A stretch of 52,542 nt of DNA. It comes from Bacteroidales bacterium (lineage in GTDB: Bacteria > Bacteroidota > Bacteroidia > Bacteroidales > WCHB1-69). Below, in pieces: positions 8,463 through 17,235 of the stretch (the first letter of the stretch is position 1; the number at the start of each line of letters is the position of its first letter). The stretch is taken from positions 1 to 52,542 of the forward strand of contig JAFXSR010000065.1 of NCBI GenBank assembly GCA_017525505.1, written 5' to 3'. The translations under genes and the position numbers were made by a program. The notes beneath the pieces were generated by a model. It was not told where the DNA came from. It was given only the letters and a program-made list of their open reading frames with translations, and searched no databases.

Positions 8463-11400
8463 TTATTCATTTATCACTGCTACTGGTTCAGTATTGTCTG
8501 TTTCTTCCTTCTCGCCAGGTGTCAGCTTCTCATGGATCTTCTGGAAGACGATATAGAAAGCTGGGGTGACGAACAGAATGGCCACGATACCCACGAGCAT
8601 ACCGCCAATGACGGTGAAAGACAGCGACTTGTTGCCCACAGCACCGGCACCACTTTCCACAGCCAACGGAATCATACCGATTACCATGGCCGCAACAGTC
8701 ATCAGAATAGGACGCAGACGAGCTTTACAAGCCTCAACAGCGGCATCCACAATAGTCATGCCTTTTTCGCGGTTCTGAATGGCATACTCGGTAATCAAGA
8801 TGGCTGTCTTGGCCACCAATCCCATCAACATGATAACACCGATCTGCACATAAACGTTCGCACCCACACCCATCAGCGACTCTAACGGACGGACAGCCAA
8901 ATAGGCACCGAACAGGCCAAACGGGATGGAGAAGAGGACAGCGAAGGGGATGAACACGGAGTTGTAGAGGCATGCCAAGATGAGATAGATAATCAGGATG
9001 GCGATGCCATAGATGATAATCGTATCGTTTGAACCGGCACTTGCGGCTTCCTCACGGGCCATTCCGCCATATTCATAACCATAGTTGTCGGGGAAAACTT
9101 CCGCCATCAGTTCATCAACAGCCGTACGCACATGGGCGGAGGTATAACCGCTTGCAGGGTTAACCGACATGTTGTAGCAGTTGTACATGTTAAAACGGCG
9201 CTCTTGAGAGGAGCCAAGCCCCTGCTTCAGCGTGACAAATTCCGATATTGGTGTCATGCCACCGTTTGCCTCAACAAAGATTTTGTTGAGAGCACCCGGA
9301 TCCATACGGCTATTGTCTTCAGCCTGCACCAGCACCTGGTACACCTTGCCATATTGGATGTAGTTTCCTATGTATTTTTTTGAGATTGTGGATCCCAAAG
9401 TGCTGAGAACGGTTTGCGGAGAAACACCTTTGCGTTTGCATGCTGCAGCGTCGATATCAAGATGGTATTTGGGATAGTCAGCTGAGTAAGAGGCCGATGC
9501 GGTGGAAACCTCCGGACGCTCTCTGAGCTTTTCGGCGAACTCGCTGCACAAACTGACAAAGGTCTCATTGTCATTGGTTCCGGAGCGGTCCTGCAAATCC
9601 AGTTCCATCATGGAACCTGTACCATAACCCGGAATCTGCGGCATCTGGAACGGGCTGACAGTTGCTTCAGGCATGTTCACCATTGCCCATACGTAGATTT
9701 TTTTCTGTACGGCAGCAACACTGAAAAATTTCCGTTCTTCCCAATTCTTCAATCGCACCATCAAAGTGCCATAATTCGAGCCCGCACCACCGTTGATCAT
9801 GGAGATACCGGTAACGCCACTCACCAACTCTACATCGTCAAGGGTACGTATGTAATCCTCCAATTTGGTAACGGCTTCTTCAGTTTCGTTCAGGTAAGTA
9901 CCCGGTGCCAAAGTGACATCCACCATCATGAAGCCCTGGTCTTCCTGCGGCACCAACTCACTTTGGGCGGTACTCATCAGCCAAACCATGCCAACGGTGA
10001 AGGCCACCAATAGAATCCAAGCGAAAGCAGGTTTTTTCACAAACTTGCTGATTCCGCTTATGTATCTCTTTTCCATAGTGCCGTATGCGGCATTGTAGGC
10101 TACTCGCACATAATAATTCAGATTCTTCTTTTCCGCTTCATTTTCATTCTTCGGCTTGAACAACAGGGCACAGAGTGCCGGACAGATGGTTAATGCCGAC
10201 ACTGCTGACAAGGCCACTGAGGCGGCCAGAATGGTACCGAACTGCTTGAAGAAAGTACCGGAAGTACCCGACATAAAGGTCACAGGGATGAACACTGCCA
10301 TGAAGACCAATGCGGTGGAGATACAAGCAGTGGACACATCGGTAAGAGCATCGTTGACGGCAGCAGTCGCACTCTTGTAGCCCGACTCCAGCTTGGCCAT
10401 CACGGCTTCCACCACCACGACCGCATCGTCAACCACAATACCAATAGCCAAAACTAATGCGAAGAGTGTCAATAGGTTAAGTGAAAAACCAGCCACTTTG
10501 GCAATGGCGAAAGTACCAATCAAGGAAACGATAATGGAAATGGATGGCACAATGGTGGCCTTGAAATCCTGCAGGAAAAAGTAAACAATCAAAATCACCA
10601 AAATAATGGCGATGATGAGGGTTTCGATAACATTATGCATAGAAGCATACAGGAAGTTGTCGGAAGTTTGCAACTGTTTGAATTCCAACCCTGCAGGCAA
10701 AGATTTCGAAAGTTCTTCAATAGTCTTGTCGATTTGAGCATTCACCTGGGTGGCATTGGCTCCAGGAGCTTGCTTGATCAAAAAACATACACCAGGATGT
10801 CCCTCTACATTGGACCGATAGTTGTAAGACTTGGAGCCCAACTCCACATCCGCCACATCTTTCAGTCGCAGCACATTGCCGTCTGAGGTGGAGCGAATGA
10901 CGATATTCTCAAACTCGCTCATGTCGTCGAGCAACCCGTTGAACTCAATATCAATCTTGTTGACAGTACTTTCGAAACTGCCGACAGGAGCTACCAGGTT
11001 CTGTTCGTTGATACAGGAGATAATCTCATTAGTGGTAACGCCGTACATACCCATCACATTGGGTTTGAGCCAGATGCGCACACCATATTGATCAGCCAGC
11101 AATTGTGTGGTACCCACACCTGTGATACGGCTGAGTACGGGTAAAACATTAATGTCTATATAGTTAGCAATAAACTTCTGATCAAATTTGTCGTCTGTGC
11201 TTTCCAGAGCTAACACTTGCAAAATGGAGTTCACACTCTTGGAGACGGTTACACCCTGAGTAGTCACATCCGCTGGCAGGATGCCTTCTGCCTGGCTCAC
11301 ACGGTTTTGCACATTGACAGTGGCTTGGTCAGCATCGGTACCCTGCTTGAAATAGACATCGATTTCAGCGCTACCATTGGAAAGAGCCGTGGAAGACATA

Positions 11401-11648
11401 TACATCATATCTTCCACACCGTTCACCTTCTCCTCAATGGGCATGATGACGGATTTTAACACCGTGCCGGCATCCGCACCGCTGTAATTGGCCTGGATGA
11501 CGACTTCGGGAGGAGCAATGTCCGGGTATTGCTCGATGGAGAGAGAGAGAAGGCTCACCACCCCCACGAGTACGAGGAGCACAGCGATGGCGAGTGCCGC
11601 CACCCAGTGCTTCACAAAGAATTTGGTTTTCTTGACTTTCTCTTCCAT
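8463..11648 (-). CDS. RND multidrug efflux pump, inner-membrane subunit (AcrB/MexB type, HAE1 family)
   Basis: Proton-driven exporter that takes drugs or toxic compounds from periplasm or membrane to the outer-membrane duct. 1061 aa with the expected 12 membrane segments and two large periplasmic domains. It has the N-terminal SIEQYPDIAPPEVVIQANY, the proton-relay pair in TM4 (GIVVDDAVVVVEAV) and the relay Lys in TM10 (GLVAKTAILITEYA). The C-terminus has a charged tail. It starts 2 nt after the adaptor stop, so both are translated from one message. Substrate range cannot be inferred, and no TetR- or AraC-type regulator is encoded in the cluster. Confidence 0.95.
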   Translation of the reverse strand: MEEKVKKTKFFVKHWVAALAIAVLLVLVGVVSLLSLSIEQYPDIAPPEVVIQANYSGADAGTVLKSVIMPIEEKVNGVEDMMYMSSTALSNGSAEIDVYFKQGTDADQATVNVQNRVSQAEGILPADVTTQGVTVSKSVNSILQVLALESTDDKFDQKFIANYIDINVLPVLSRITGVGTTQLLADQYGVRIWLKPNVMGMYGVTTNEIISCINEQNLVAPVGSFESTVNKIDIEFNGLLDDMSEFENIVIRSTSDGNVLRLKDVADVELGSKSYNYRSNVEGHPGVCFLIKQAPGANATQVNAQIDKTIEELSKSLPAGLEFKQLQTSDNFLYASMHNVIETLIIAIILVILIVYFFLQDFKATIVPSISIIVSLIGTFAIAKVAGFSLNLLTLFALVLAIGIVVDDAVVVVEAVMAKLESGYKSATAAVNDALTDVSTACISTALVFMAVFIPVTFMSGTSGTFFKQFGTILAASVALSAVSALTICPALCALLFKPKNENEAEKKNLNYYVRVAYNAAYGTMEKRYISGISKFVKKPAFAWILLVAFTVGMVWLMSTAQSELVPQEDQGFMMVDVTLAPGTYLNETEEAVTKLEDYIRTLDDVELVSGVTGISMINGGAGSNYGTLMVRLKNWEERKFFSVAAVQKKIYVWAMVNMPEATVSPFQMPQIPGYGTGSMMELDLQDRSGTNDNETFVSLCSEFAEKLRERPEVSTASASYSADYPKYHLDIDAAACKRKGVSPQTVLSTLGSTISKKYIGNYIQYGKVYQVLVQAEDNSRMDPGALNKIFVEANGGMTPISEFVTLKQGLGSSQERRFNMYNCYNMSVNPASGYTSAHVRTAVDELMAEVFPDNYGYEYGGMAREEAASAGSNDTIIIYGIAILIIYLILACLYNSVFIPFAVLFSIPFGLFGAYLAVRPLESLMGVGANVYVQIGVIMLMGLVAKTAILITEYAIQNREKGMTIVDAAVEACKARLRPILMTVAAMVIGMIPLAVESGAGAVGNKSLSFTVIGGMLVGIVAILFVTPAFYIVFQKIHEKLTPGEKEETDNTEPVAVINE

Positions 11649-11650
11649 CG

Positions 11651-12775
11651 CTATCTGATTTTCATGCCGTTAGAGAGTTTACGAACACCATTGGTAACCA
11701 CTTCGTCGCCAGGTTCCAAACCACTCATAATAAAGTATTCCTTGCCATCATCCGACGGATATACCTCACAGAGAATGCCTTCCACCGTTCCGTCCTTCTT
11801 CACACGATAGAACATCTTCTGGTCTTGCAAATTGACGGCTGCGGTTTGCGGTACCACCAAAATGCTGTCGAACTGGATTGGCAGAATCACCATGGCGGTC
11901 AGTCCTGAGCGGAGCACACCGTCAGGGTTGGTGAATGTCGCTTCGCAGGTCGCTGTACCGGTTCCTTCGTTAAGCATGGCGTCAAGACGGGTCAAACGGC
12001 CATCATGCTTGTAAATAGAGCCATCCTTGAGTTTCAGTTTGACGGCAGGCAAGACATCACGCGGATATTTGCCGGTGGAATCCATTAATCCCTTTTCCGT
12101 TACTTTAAGTCGGAACTCATTGATAATATGCAACATCTGCGATTCATCCATGGAGAAATCTGCCAAGATCTCTCTGTGGTCGCTCACCGTGCAAAGATAG
12201 TTGCCGCGAGTGGCCATGTCGCCGATTCCATAGTTGTTGCTGGAGATGTATCCTTCGAAAGGTGCGGTCACCGTGCAGTAACCAAGGTTGGTCTTCGCAA
12301 TATTAAGCTGCGCTTCCGCCTGCTGTACCGAAGCCTTGGCCGAGTTGTATTCGTTAAGGCTGGTCTTGAGCACGTAGTCACTGATTACTTTCTGGGCATA
12401 CAGCTCCTGGATGGACTCGTACTGCAACTTTGTGGTTTCCAGTTTGGCTTTGGCCACACTCAGCTGGGCCTCTGCCGATTGCACGCTCAGCAGGAACTCA
12501 GTCGGGTCAATCAAAAAGAGCGACTGCCCTTTATGTACCAGCGTGCCGCTGGTGTAATTTTTAGATTTGATGATGCCTTCCACCTGGGGATAGACCTTTG
12601 CTTCGTTGGTACCTTCCAAAGAAGCGGGGAAAGCCATGTTATAGGTGCGTGATTCGGGTTGCAGCACCTTCGTTTCGTATTTGACTTGGGGCATCTCGAC
12701 GTTTTTCTTTTTGCCACAAGACAAAATCATACACATCGCTAGTAACAACACTGCGAAAAGACTATATTTATTCAT
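11651..12775 (-). CDS. RND efflux periplasmic adaptor lipoprotein (AcrA/MexA type)
   Basis: Bridges the RND pump and outer-membrane duct. The N-terminus is a lipoprotein signal ending in MILSCGKKK. A lipoyl/barrel-sandwich half (VYPQVEGIIKSKNYTSGTLV) is followed by a long hairpin of two helices (QSAEAQLSVAKAKLETTKLQ) and the second lipoyl half (CTVTAPFEGYIS). The beta-barrel and membrane-proximal domain includes GVLRSGLTAMVILP and ends GDEVVTNGVRKLSNG. 374 aa is typical. It begins 15 nt downstream of the valS stop and is followed after 2 nt by the pump gene. Confidence 0.95.
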   Translation of the reverse strand: MNKYSLFAVLLLAMCMILSCGKKKNVEMPQVKYETKVLQPESRTYNMAFPASLEGTNEAKVYPQVEGIIKSKNYTSGTLVHKGQSLFLIDPTEFLLSVQSAEAQLSVAKAKLETTKLQYESIQELYAQKVISDYVLKTSLNEYNSAKASVQQAEAQLNIAKTNLGYCTVTAPFEGYISSNNYGIGDMATRGNYLCTVSDHREILADFSMDESQMLHIINEFRLKVTEKGLMDSTGKYPRDVLPAVKLKLKDGSIYKHDGRLTRLDAMLNEGTGTATCEATFTNPDGVLRSGLTAMVILPIQFDSILVVPQTAAVNLQDQKMFYRVKKDGTVEGILCEVYPSDDGKEYFIMSGLEPGDEVVTNGVRKLSNGMKIR

Positions 12776-12790
12776 ACCTTAATTTTAATT

Positions 12791-15487
12791 TTATTTCAAT
12801 CCGGCAATTTGTTCTTTCAGCAATTTGATCTTGGCTTCAGCGTCAGCTTGCTTCTTGCGCTCAATAGCCACCACCTGCTCGGGGGCATTCTGCACAAAAC
12901 GCTCATTGGCCAGCTTCTTCAGCACCGATTGCAAGAAGCGCTCTGCGTATGCCAACTCGTCGTTTAACTTCTTCAACTCCGCATCCTTGTCGATATTGTC
13001 GGCGAAGGGCACGAAATATTCCACATTCTGCTCGATGAACAGCACGGCACCGGAAACCTTCTCGCTTACATATTCCACCTTGGGAATATTGCACAGCTTC
13101 TCAATCACACAATCCATCTCTCTGTCGTCGTCTTTCTGTGCTCTCAACACAAACAGGTTCACAGGGTTCTTGGGGGCAATATTCTTCTCCGAGCGGATAC
13201 GGCGCACATTCTCAATTACTTTCTGACTGTTGGAGAAACGCTGTAAGAAAACCTGGTCGTCGGCACCGATTTCCGGCTCAGGCATGGCAGCTACCATAAT
13301 GGATTCATCCTCGCTACGTTCCTGCAAACCATGCCACAATTCTTCAGTAATGAAAGGCATAAACGGATGCAAAACACGCAGCAGTTTATCGAAAATAGCG
13401 ATAATCTCACCGTAGGTTTTGCCGTCAATCGGCTTCAGATAAGCAGGTTTCACCACTTCGAGGAAGCAAGAGCAGAAGTCGTCCCACACCAATTTATAGA
13501 CAGCCATCAGCGCATCCGACAAACGGTATTTGTCGAAGTGGTCGTTCATCTCGGCCAATACCTCATTCAGGCGCATGTTGAACCATTTGACAGCGGTTGT
13601 GCATGCCTGTGGCTGAGGCAGTTTGTCATCCACCTGCCAGCCTTTGATCAGACGGAAGGCGTTCCAAATCTTGTTGTTGAAGTTTCTTCCTTGCTCGCAC
13701 AAAGACTCATCGAACAGCAGGTCGTTGCCGGCGGGAGAGCTCAGCAACATGCCCATACGCACGCCGTCGGCGCCGAATTGCTCCATCAGCATGATGGGAT
13801 CGGGGGAGTTGCCCAGCTGTTTGGACATTTTGCGGCCCAACTTGTCTCGAACCACACCGGTGAAATATACGTGGCGGAAAGGCACAGCATGACGATATTC
13901 CATACCGGCCATAATCATACGCGCCACCCAGAAGAAGATAATGTCGGGAGCCGTGATAAGGTCGGACGTGGGATAGTAGTAGTTGATTTCCTCATTGTTG
14001 GGGTTGTTGATGCCATCGAAGAGGCTGATGGGCCACAACCACGAGCTGAACCAAGTGTCGAGGGCATCCTCGTCTTGACGCATCGCGCCAGTATAGTTGT
14101 ATTTCTCCTTGGCAATTTTCTTGGCTTCCTCTTCGTTGACGGCCACCACGATTTCCTCCTTGCCGTCCACCTCGATATACCAGGCAGGAATACGGTGACC
14201 CCACCAAAGCTGGCGTGAGATACACCAATCCTGGATATTCTCCAGCCACTGGCGGTAGGTGTTCTTGTACTTGTCGGGATAGAACTTGATTTCGTCGTCC
14301 ATGACAGGTGGCAGGGCGATGTCGGCGAAGTGCTTCATCTTGAGAAACCACTGCAGCGAGAGACGCGGCTCGATAGCGGTGTCGGGGTTGCGCTGCGAAT
14401 ACCCCACCTTGTTGGTATAATCCTCCACCCTCTCCATAAGGCCTGCAGCCTCCAGGTCTTTGGCGATCTGCTTACGGCAAGCAAAGCGGTCCATGCCGAC
14501 ATAGAGAGGCGACTGTTCGGAAATAGTACCATCGTTGTTGAAGATGTCAATAGTCTCCAAATTGTGAGTCTTGCCGAGATTGTAGTCGTTGACATCGTGG
14601 GCAGGAGTCACCTTCAGACAGCCCGTACCGAACTCGATATCAACATAGCGGTCTTCGATAACCTCCACCTCGCGGCCCACGAGTGGAACGATGACATGAC
14701 GGCCGCGGAGCCACTGGTTCTTGGGGTCTTTGGGGTTGATGCACATGGCCGTGTCACCCATGATGGTCTCGGGACGCGTGGTGGCGACCACCGCATAGTA
14801 GCCCTTTTCATCACGGTGGATAATGTTTCCTTCGGCTTCCAATGCCTCCTGATTTTCCAATTTCTCTAAGCCAACCACATAGTATTTCAGGTAATAGAGC
14901 TTCGAGCTTTCCTCTTTGTACTCCACCTCCTCGGTCGAGAGGGCGGTAAGTGCTTTGGGATCCCAGTTGATCATGCGGAGGCCGCGGTAGATAAGGCCCT
15001 TGTTGTAGAGATCGACAAATACCTTGGTGACACTTTCACTACGCTTCTCGTCCATAGTGAACGCCGTGCGGTCCCAGTCGCAAGAGGCACCGAGTTTGCG
15101 GAGTTGCTGCAAGATGATGCCGCCATGTTTGTGAGTCCATGCCCATGCATGTTCCAGAAACTGCTCGCGGGTCAGGTCGCGTTTTTTGATGCCTTGCTCG
15201 GCAAGGCTCTTCACCACCTTGGCTTCGGTAGCGATGGAGGCATGGTCGGTACCCGGCACCCACACAGCGTTGAAACCGCGCATACGGGCACGGCGTACCA
15301 GCACATCCTGGATGGTATTGTTCAGCATGTGGCCCATATGCAACACACCGGTTACATTTGGAGGTGGTATTACGATAGTGAAAGGTTTTCTGTTATCGGG
15401 TTTTGAGGCAAAGAGATGATGGTCGTTCCAGAACTGGTACCATTTGTCTTCTATGCTTTTCGGGTCGTACTTGGTGGCAATCTCCAT
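12791..15487 (-). CDS. valS: Valyl-tRNA synthetase
   Basis: Charges tRNA-Val in the cytoplasm. Class I signatures: [17 protein letters not shown] (HIGH motif as HMGH) and [16 protein letters not shown] (KMSKS motif as KMSKQ). The CP1 editing domain ([24 protein letters not shown]) lies between. An anticodon-binding domain and the C-terminal coiled coil typical of ValRS (EIAGLK-type end, about 830-898) follow. 898 aa is normal. The start at 15487 lies about 90 nt downstream of a promoter-like element. Its stop is only 15 nt from the efflux adaptor start; there is no terminator between, so read-through into the efflux genes is possible. Confidence 0.97.
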   Translation of the reverse strand: MEIATKYDPKSIEDKWYQFWNDHHLFASKPDNRKPFTIVIPPPNVTGVLHMGHMLNNTIQDVLVRRARMRGFNAVWVPGTDHASIATEAKVVKSLAEQGIKKRDLTREQFLEHAWAWTHKHGGIILQQLRKLGASCDWDRTAFTMDEKRSESVTKVFVDLYNKGLIYRGLRMINWDPKALTALSTEEVEYKEESSKLYYLKYYVVGLEKLENQEALEAEGNIIHRDEKGYYAVVATTRPETIMGDTAMCINPKDPKNQWLRGRHVIVPLVGREVEVIEDRYVDIEFGTGCLKVTPAHDVNDYNLGKTHNLETIDIFNNDGTISEQSPLYVGMDRFACRKQIAKDLEAAGLMERVEDYTNKVGYSQRNPDTAIEPRLSLQWFLKMKHFADIALPPVMDDEIKFYPDKYKNTYRQWLENIQDWCISRQLWWGHRIPAWYIEVDGKEEIVVAVNEEEAKKIAKEKYNYTGAMRQDEDALDTWFSSWLWPISLFDGINNPNNEEINYYYPTSDLITAPDIIFFWVARMIMAGMEYRHAVPFRHVYFTGVVRDKLGRKMSKQLGNSPDPIMLMEQFGADGVRMGMLLSSPAGNDLLFDESLCEQGRNFNNKIWNAFRLIKGWQVDDKLPQPQACTTAVKWFNMRLNEVLAEMNDHFDKYRLSDALMAVYKLVWDDFCSCFLEVVKPAYLKPIDGKTYGEIIAIFDKLLRVLHPFMPFITEELWHGLQERSEDESIMVAAMPEPEIGADDQVFLQRFSNSQKVIENVRRIRSEKNIAPKNPVNLFVLRAQKDDDREMDCVIEKLCNIPKVEYVSEKVSGAVLFIEQNVEYFVPFADNIDKDAELKKLNDELAYAERFLQSVLKKLANERFVQNAPEQVVAIERKKQADAEAKIKLLKEQIAGLK

Positions 15488-15578
15488 AGTTTTATTATCA
15501 ATTTTTAAGATTAAAAACTCATAACAGACTGATTTTTAAACTATTATAACTAATAATCAGTCTAATTAAAATAAGTTG

Positions 15579-15592
15579 CAAATTTACACAAA
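15579..15592 (-). promoter_or_regulatory. Promoter upstream of valS
   Basis: On the minus strand TTTGTG is followed directly by TAAATTTG, the same extended -7 form as at 433, 4547 and 42655. It lies about 90 nt upstream of the valS ATG. Confidence 0.45.
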
Positions 15593-15612
15593 AATCCATT
15601 AGATTAACGATG

Positions 15613-15638
15613 TAGAGGCGCAAAATTTTGAGTCTCTA
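15613..15638. repeat. Palindromic 26-mer, left copy flanking the DUF3990 module
   Basis: Imperfect palindrome with ends TAGAG/CTCTA around a perfect core CAAAATTTTG. An identical direct copy lies at 16788-16813, beyond the three-gene module. The last three bases supply the TAG stop (minus strand) of the small gene ending at 15636. Similar palindromes are scattered in Bacteroidetes genomes. Confidence 0.85.
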
Positions 15639-15845
15639 AAATCTAGCCTGGTATTCTCTGATTACCTCGTCGGCGATATAACGGTCTCCAAACGTGTATA
15701 ACATAGTGGCAGGATCTCTCATTAACGTGTTCGTGCGAGATCGGTAAAATAACGCAAGTGCTTTCTCTGAATCTATATTCAGATCTTTCGCTATCAGTGT
15801 CACCACCCGGCCGATTTTATTCCATATTAATAGAGGGCTTAACAT
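15636..15845 (-). CDS. Small protein of the DUF3990 module
   Basis: 69 aa from the ATG at 15845; the longer frame to 15872 would need a TTG and overlap the gene before it. Visible segments are LIAKDLNIDSEKALALFYRS and an end with RDPATMLYTFGDRYIADEVI, a pattern I associate with small proteins next to DUF3990 genes, but I cannot name a family with certainty. It starts 4 nt after the DUF3990 stop, so the three genes are probably one transcript. Its stop codon falls within the palindromic 26-mer, suggesting the repeat marks the edge of the module. It may be an antitoxin or immunity partner (inference). Confidence 0.65.
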   Translation of the reverse strand: MLSPLLIWNKIGRVVTLIAKDLNIDSEKALALFYRSRTNTLMRDPATMLYTFGDRYIADEVIREYQARF

Positions 15846-15849
15846 ATCT

Positions 15850-16332
15850 CTAAATTTTATAAAATTCCACAAATCTTATAAATTGGTCAACCACCTGCTG
15901 GTTACGGATACACAACTGGTTGTTCGGACGGTGCATTGACAGATTACGGAGAGCTGTCTCGAGTGGCATCATATCCGACATGTAAGCTTCGACCGTATCA
16001 ATGACACGATCATTGGCCACACCACCTTCCACTATATCGTAAAGGATTCCATCATATTTTCCACGTCGGTTGGCTACAATGTATCCAAGCCATTCAACAT
16101 CATAGTTGTTGAACTTCTTGTAAGAGAATGCGTTTCTTGCTTGCTGTAGATCGAATTCATATACATTGACAACACCCGTTTCAAGACGGATGCGTGACAT
16201 TCTATCTGCCCAAGACTCAGCCTGTTGTAATAAATCCGTAACATAAAACCCTTGTCCGAAATCAAGTCCGGCATACCCCTTGTTGATATCAGGATGCTCA
16301 ATTATTTCAGTCCCACCATGAAAGACTCTCAT
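15850..16332 (-). CDS. DUF3990 protein, predicted ADP-ribosyltransferase-like toxin
   Basis: 160 aa starting RVFHGGTEIIEHPDINKGYA with DFGQGFYVTDLLQQAESWAD soon after: this is the DUF3990 pattern, with an H-G-G early strand and an FG.GFY.T loop resembling ADP-ribosyltransferase folds. A role as toxin is inferred from that similarity and from the small partners on both sides. A tract GVVNVYEFDL and a Tyr/Asn-rich middle follow. The ATG at 16332 overlaps the stop region of the upstream DUF3791 gene by 4 nt, typical of translational coupling. No signal peptide, so it would act in the cytoplasm. Confidence 0.75.
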   Translation of the reverse strand: MRVFHGGTEIIEHPDINKGYAGLDFGQGFYVTDLLQQAESWADRMSRIRLETGVVNVYEFDLQQARNAFSYKKFNNYDVEWLGYIVANRRGKYDGILYDIVEGGVANDRVIDTVEAYMSDMMPLETALRNLSMHRPNNQLCIRNQQVVDQFIRFVEFYKI

Positions 16333-16625
16333 ATTACGTCCCCTTTCTTTGCTTCGCGCCGATGTAACGCTTCCAAAATGTCTTCAGTAACAATTTGGCG
16401 GCTTTGGGTGTGTAAGGTCTCGTAACAAGGATATATCAATTCTGAAAACAAATTCACGGCTTCCATACGCCCAAACATTTCCGCCGCAGAAATGCCTTCG
16501 TGGTTTGCGGCAGATTCAACGCAGGATGCAGCAAAAATATTGCGCAATTCCGCCTCATCCTGTGAGGGGAAACCGTTTTCAGACATTACACCGTCCATTT
16601 TGTATTTATCCTCGTTTGTTTTCAT
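16329..16625 (-). CDS. DUF3791 protein, probable antitoxin-like partner
   Basis: 98 aa with the DUF3791 layout: a helix FAASCVESAANHEGISAAEM, then LIYPCYETLHTQSRQIVTEDI. DUF3791 genes commonly sit directly before DUF3990 genes in many phyla, which suggests a toxin-antitoxin or similar pair (context-based inference). First gene of the three-gene module, overlapping DUF3990 by 4 nt. Upstream, 16640-16840 is AT-rich with two different short direct repeats; no clear -7 element was identified. Confidence 0.7.
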   Translation of the reverse strand: MKTNEDKYKMDGVMSENGFPSQDEAELRNIFAASCVESAANHEGISAAEMFGRMEAVNLFSELIYPCYETLHTQSRQIVTEDILEALHRREAKKGDVI

Positions 16626-16694
16626 TATCCTTTTCTCTCATTTTTTTGCTGATTCAATATTAATGTCAAAGCGAAAACAATTTTATATCAATAT

Positions 16695-16713
16695 GTTATA
16701 ATGTCGGTTTTGT
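16695..16713. repeat. 19-bp direct repeat, copy 1
   Basis: GTTATAATGTCGGTTTTGT occurs here and identically at 16823-16841, 128 bp apart. The second palindromic 26-mer (16788) lies between the two copies. Confidence 0.8.
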
Positions 16714-16787
16714 ATTTCGGTTAGAGTTGGGTTTTGGTGAATTATTATCGTTCTGCAAAAATACAAAATTCCCACATATTAATTATA

Positions 16788-16813
16788 TAGAGGCGCAAAA
16801 TTTTGAGTCTCTA
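16788..16813. repeat. Palindromic 26-mer, right copy flanking the DUF3990 module
   Basis: Identical in sequence and orientation to 15613-15638. The two copies are 1175 bp apart and bracket all three module genes. Confidence 0.85.
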
Positions 16814-16822
16814 CATAATTAA

Positions 16823-16841
16823 GTTATAATGTCGGTTTTGT
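16823..16841. repeat. 19-bp direct repeat, copy 2
   Basis: Second identical copy of the 19-mer at 16695-16713, just outside the right palindromic 26-mer. Confidence 0.8.
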
Positions 16842-16932
16842 GGATGCACTCTGCCACTTTCTTTGCGCTGTAAGGTTTGTGCGAGGTGATTTTAATTGTC
16901 CTCGGCTGAGACGGCCCGTTTCGCGGCGCATA

Positions 16933-17060
16933 CGACCTCGAAGAGGTCGAATCTTATTAACCCCAGATGAGCGCAGCGTAATCTGGGGTGGTGAATGCCG
17001 AAGTCATCTCCATCGCGGTGCGATAAAACTTTGCGCCGAAGCACTGAATCAAAACACCGC
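16933..17060 (+). repeat. Multi-hairpin intergenic element (single copy)
   Basis: H1 is CGACCTC-GAA-GAGGTCG (16933-16949), H2 is CCCCAGAT/ATCTGGGG (16961-16968, 16981-16988), and an outer stem GCGGTG/CACCGC joins 17015-17020 to 17055-17060. The 3' part aligns with that of the element at 42306 (shared GCGGTGCG, TTGCGCC, AAGCAC, CACCGC). It fills most of the gap between the DUF3990 module and the exported-protein operon; no gene is seen in 16842-17165. Confidence 0.8.
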
Positions 17061-17165
17061 GGAATGGGCATATTTCAGCCGATGCAAAAAAATTCATGCG
17101 GTAGCCGTGATGATGTGCAAGTGATAATGATAAGAAAATTTAGTGTTTTTTTGGCCTTCTCAACT

Positions 17166-17204
17166 AAAAAAAATGCGAAGTTCACTTTGTCGTGGCCTTC
17201 GCAT
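17166..17204 (-). terminator. Intrinsic terminator of the eight-gene exported-protein operon
   Basis: Minus-strand stem ATGCGAAG/CTTCGCAT (17197-17204 and 17173-17180) with a 16-nt loop, followed on that strand by a run of about eight T (17166-17173). It lies 32 nt beyond the last stop at 17236. Confidence 0.75.
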
Positions 17205-17235
17205 ATTATGTCGAACAATAAAGAAGAGTATATTG

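Noticed and set aside
8154..8885. Open frames of 86-243 aa across the 96-bp tandem repeats (both strands)
   Set aside because: The repeat period is a multiple of three, so any stop-free unit yields long frames. They run into or antisense to the pump gene and contain no domain.
13331..14218. 295-aa plus-strand frame
   Set aside because: Antisense to the well-supported valS; no domain and no promoter.
16840..17124. Short frames (83-94 aa) near the DUF3990 module
   Set aside because: They lie on the hairpin element at 16933 and have no support beyond being open.
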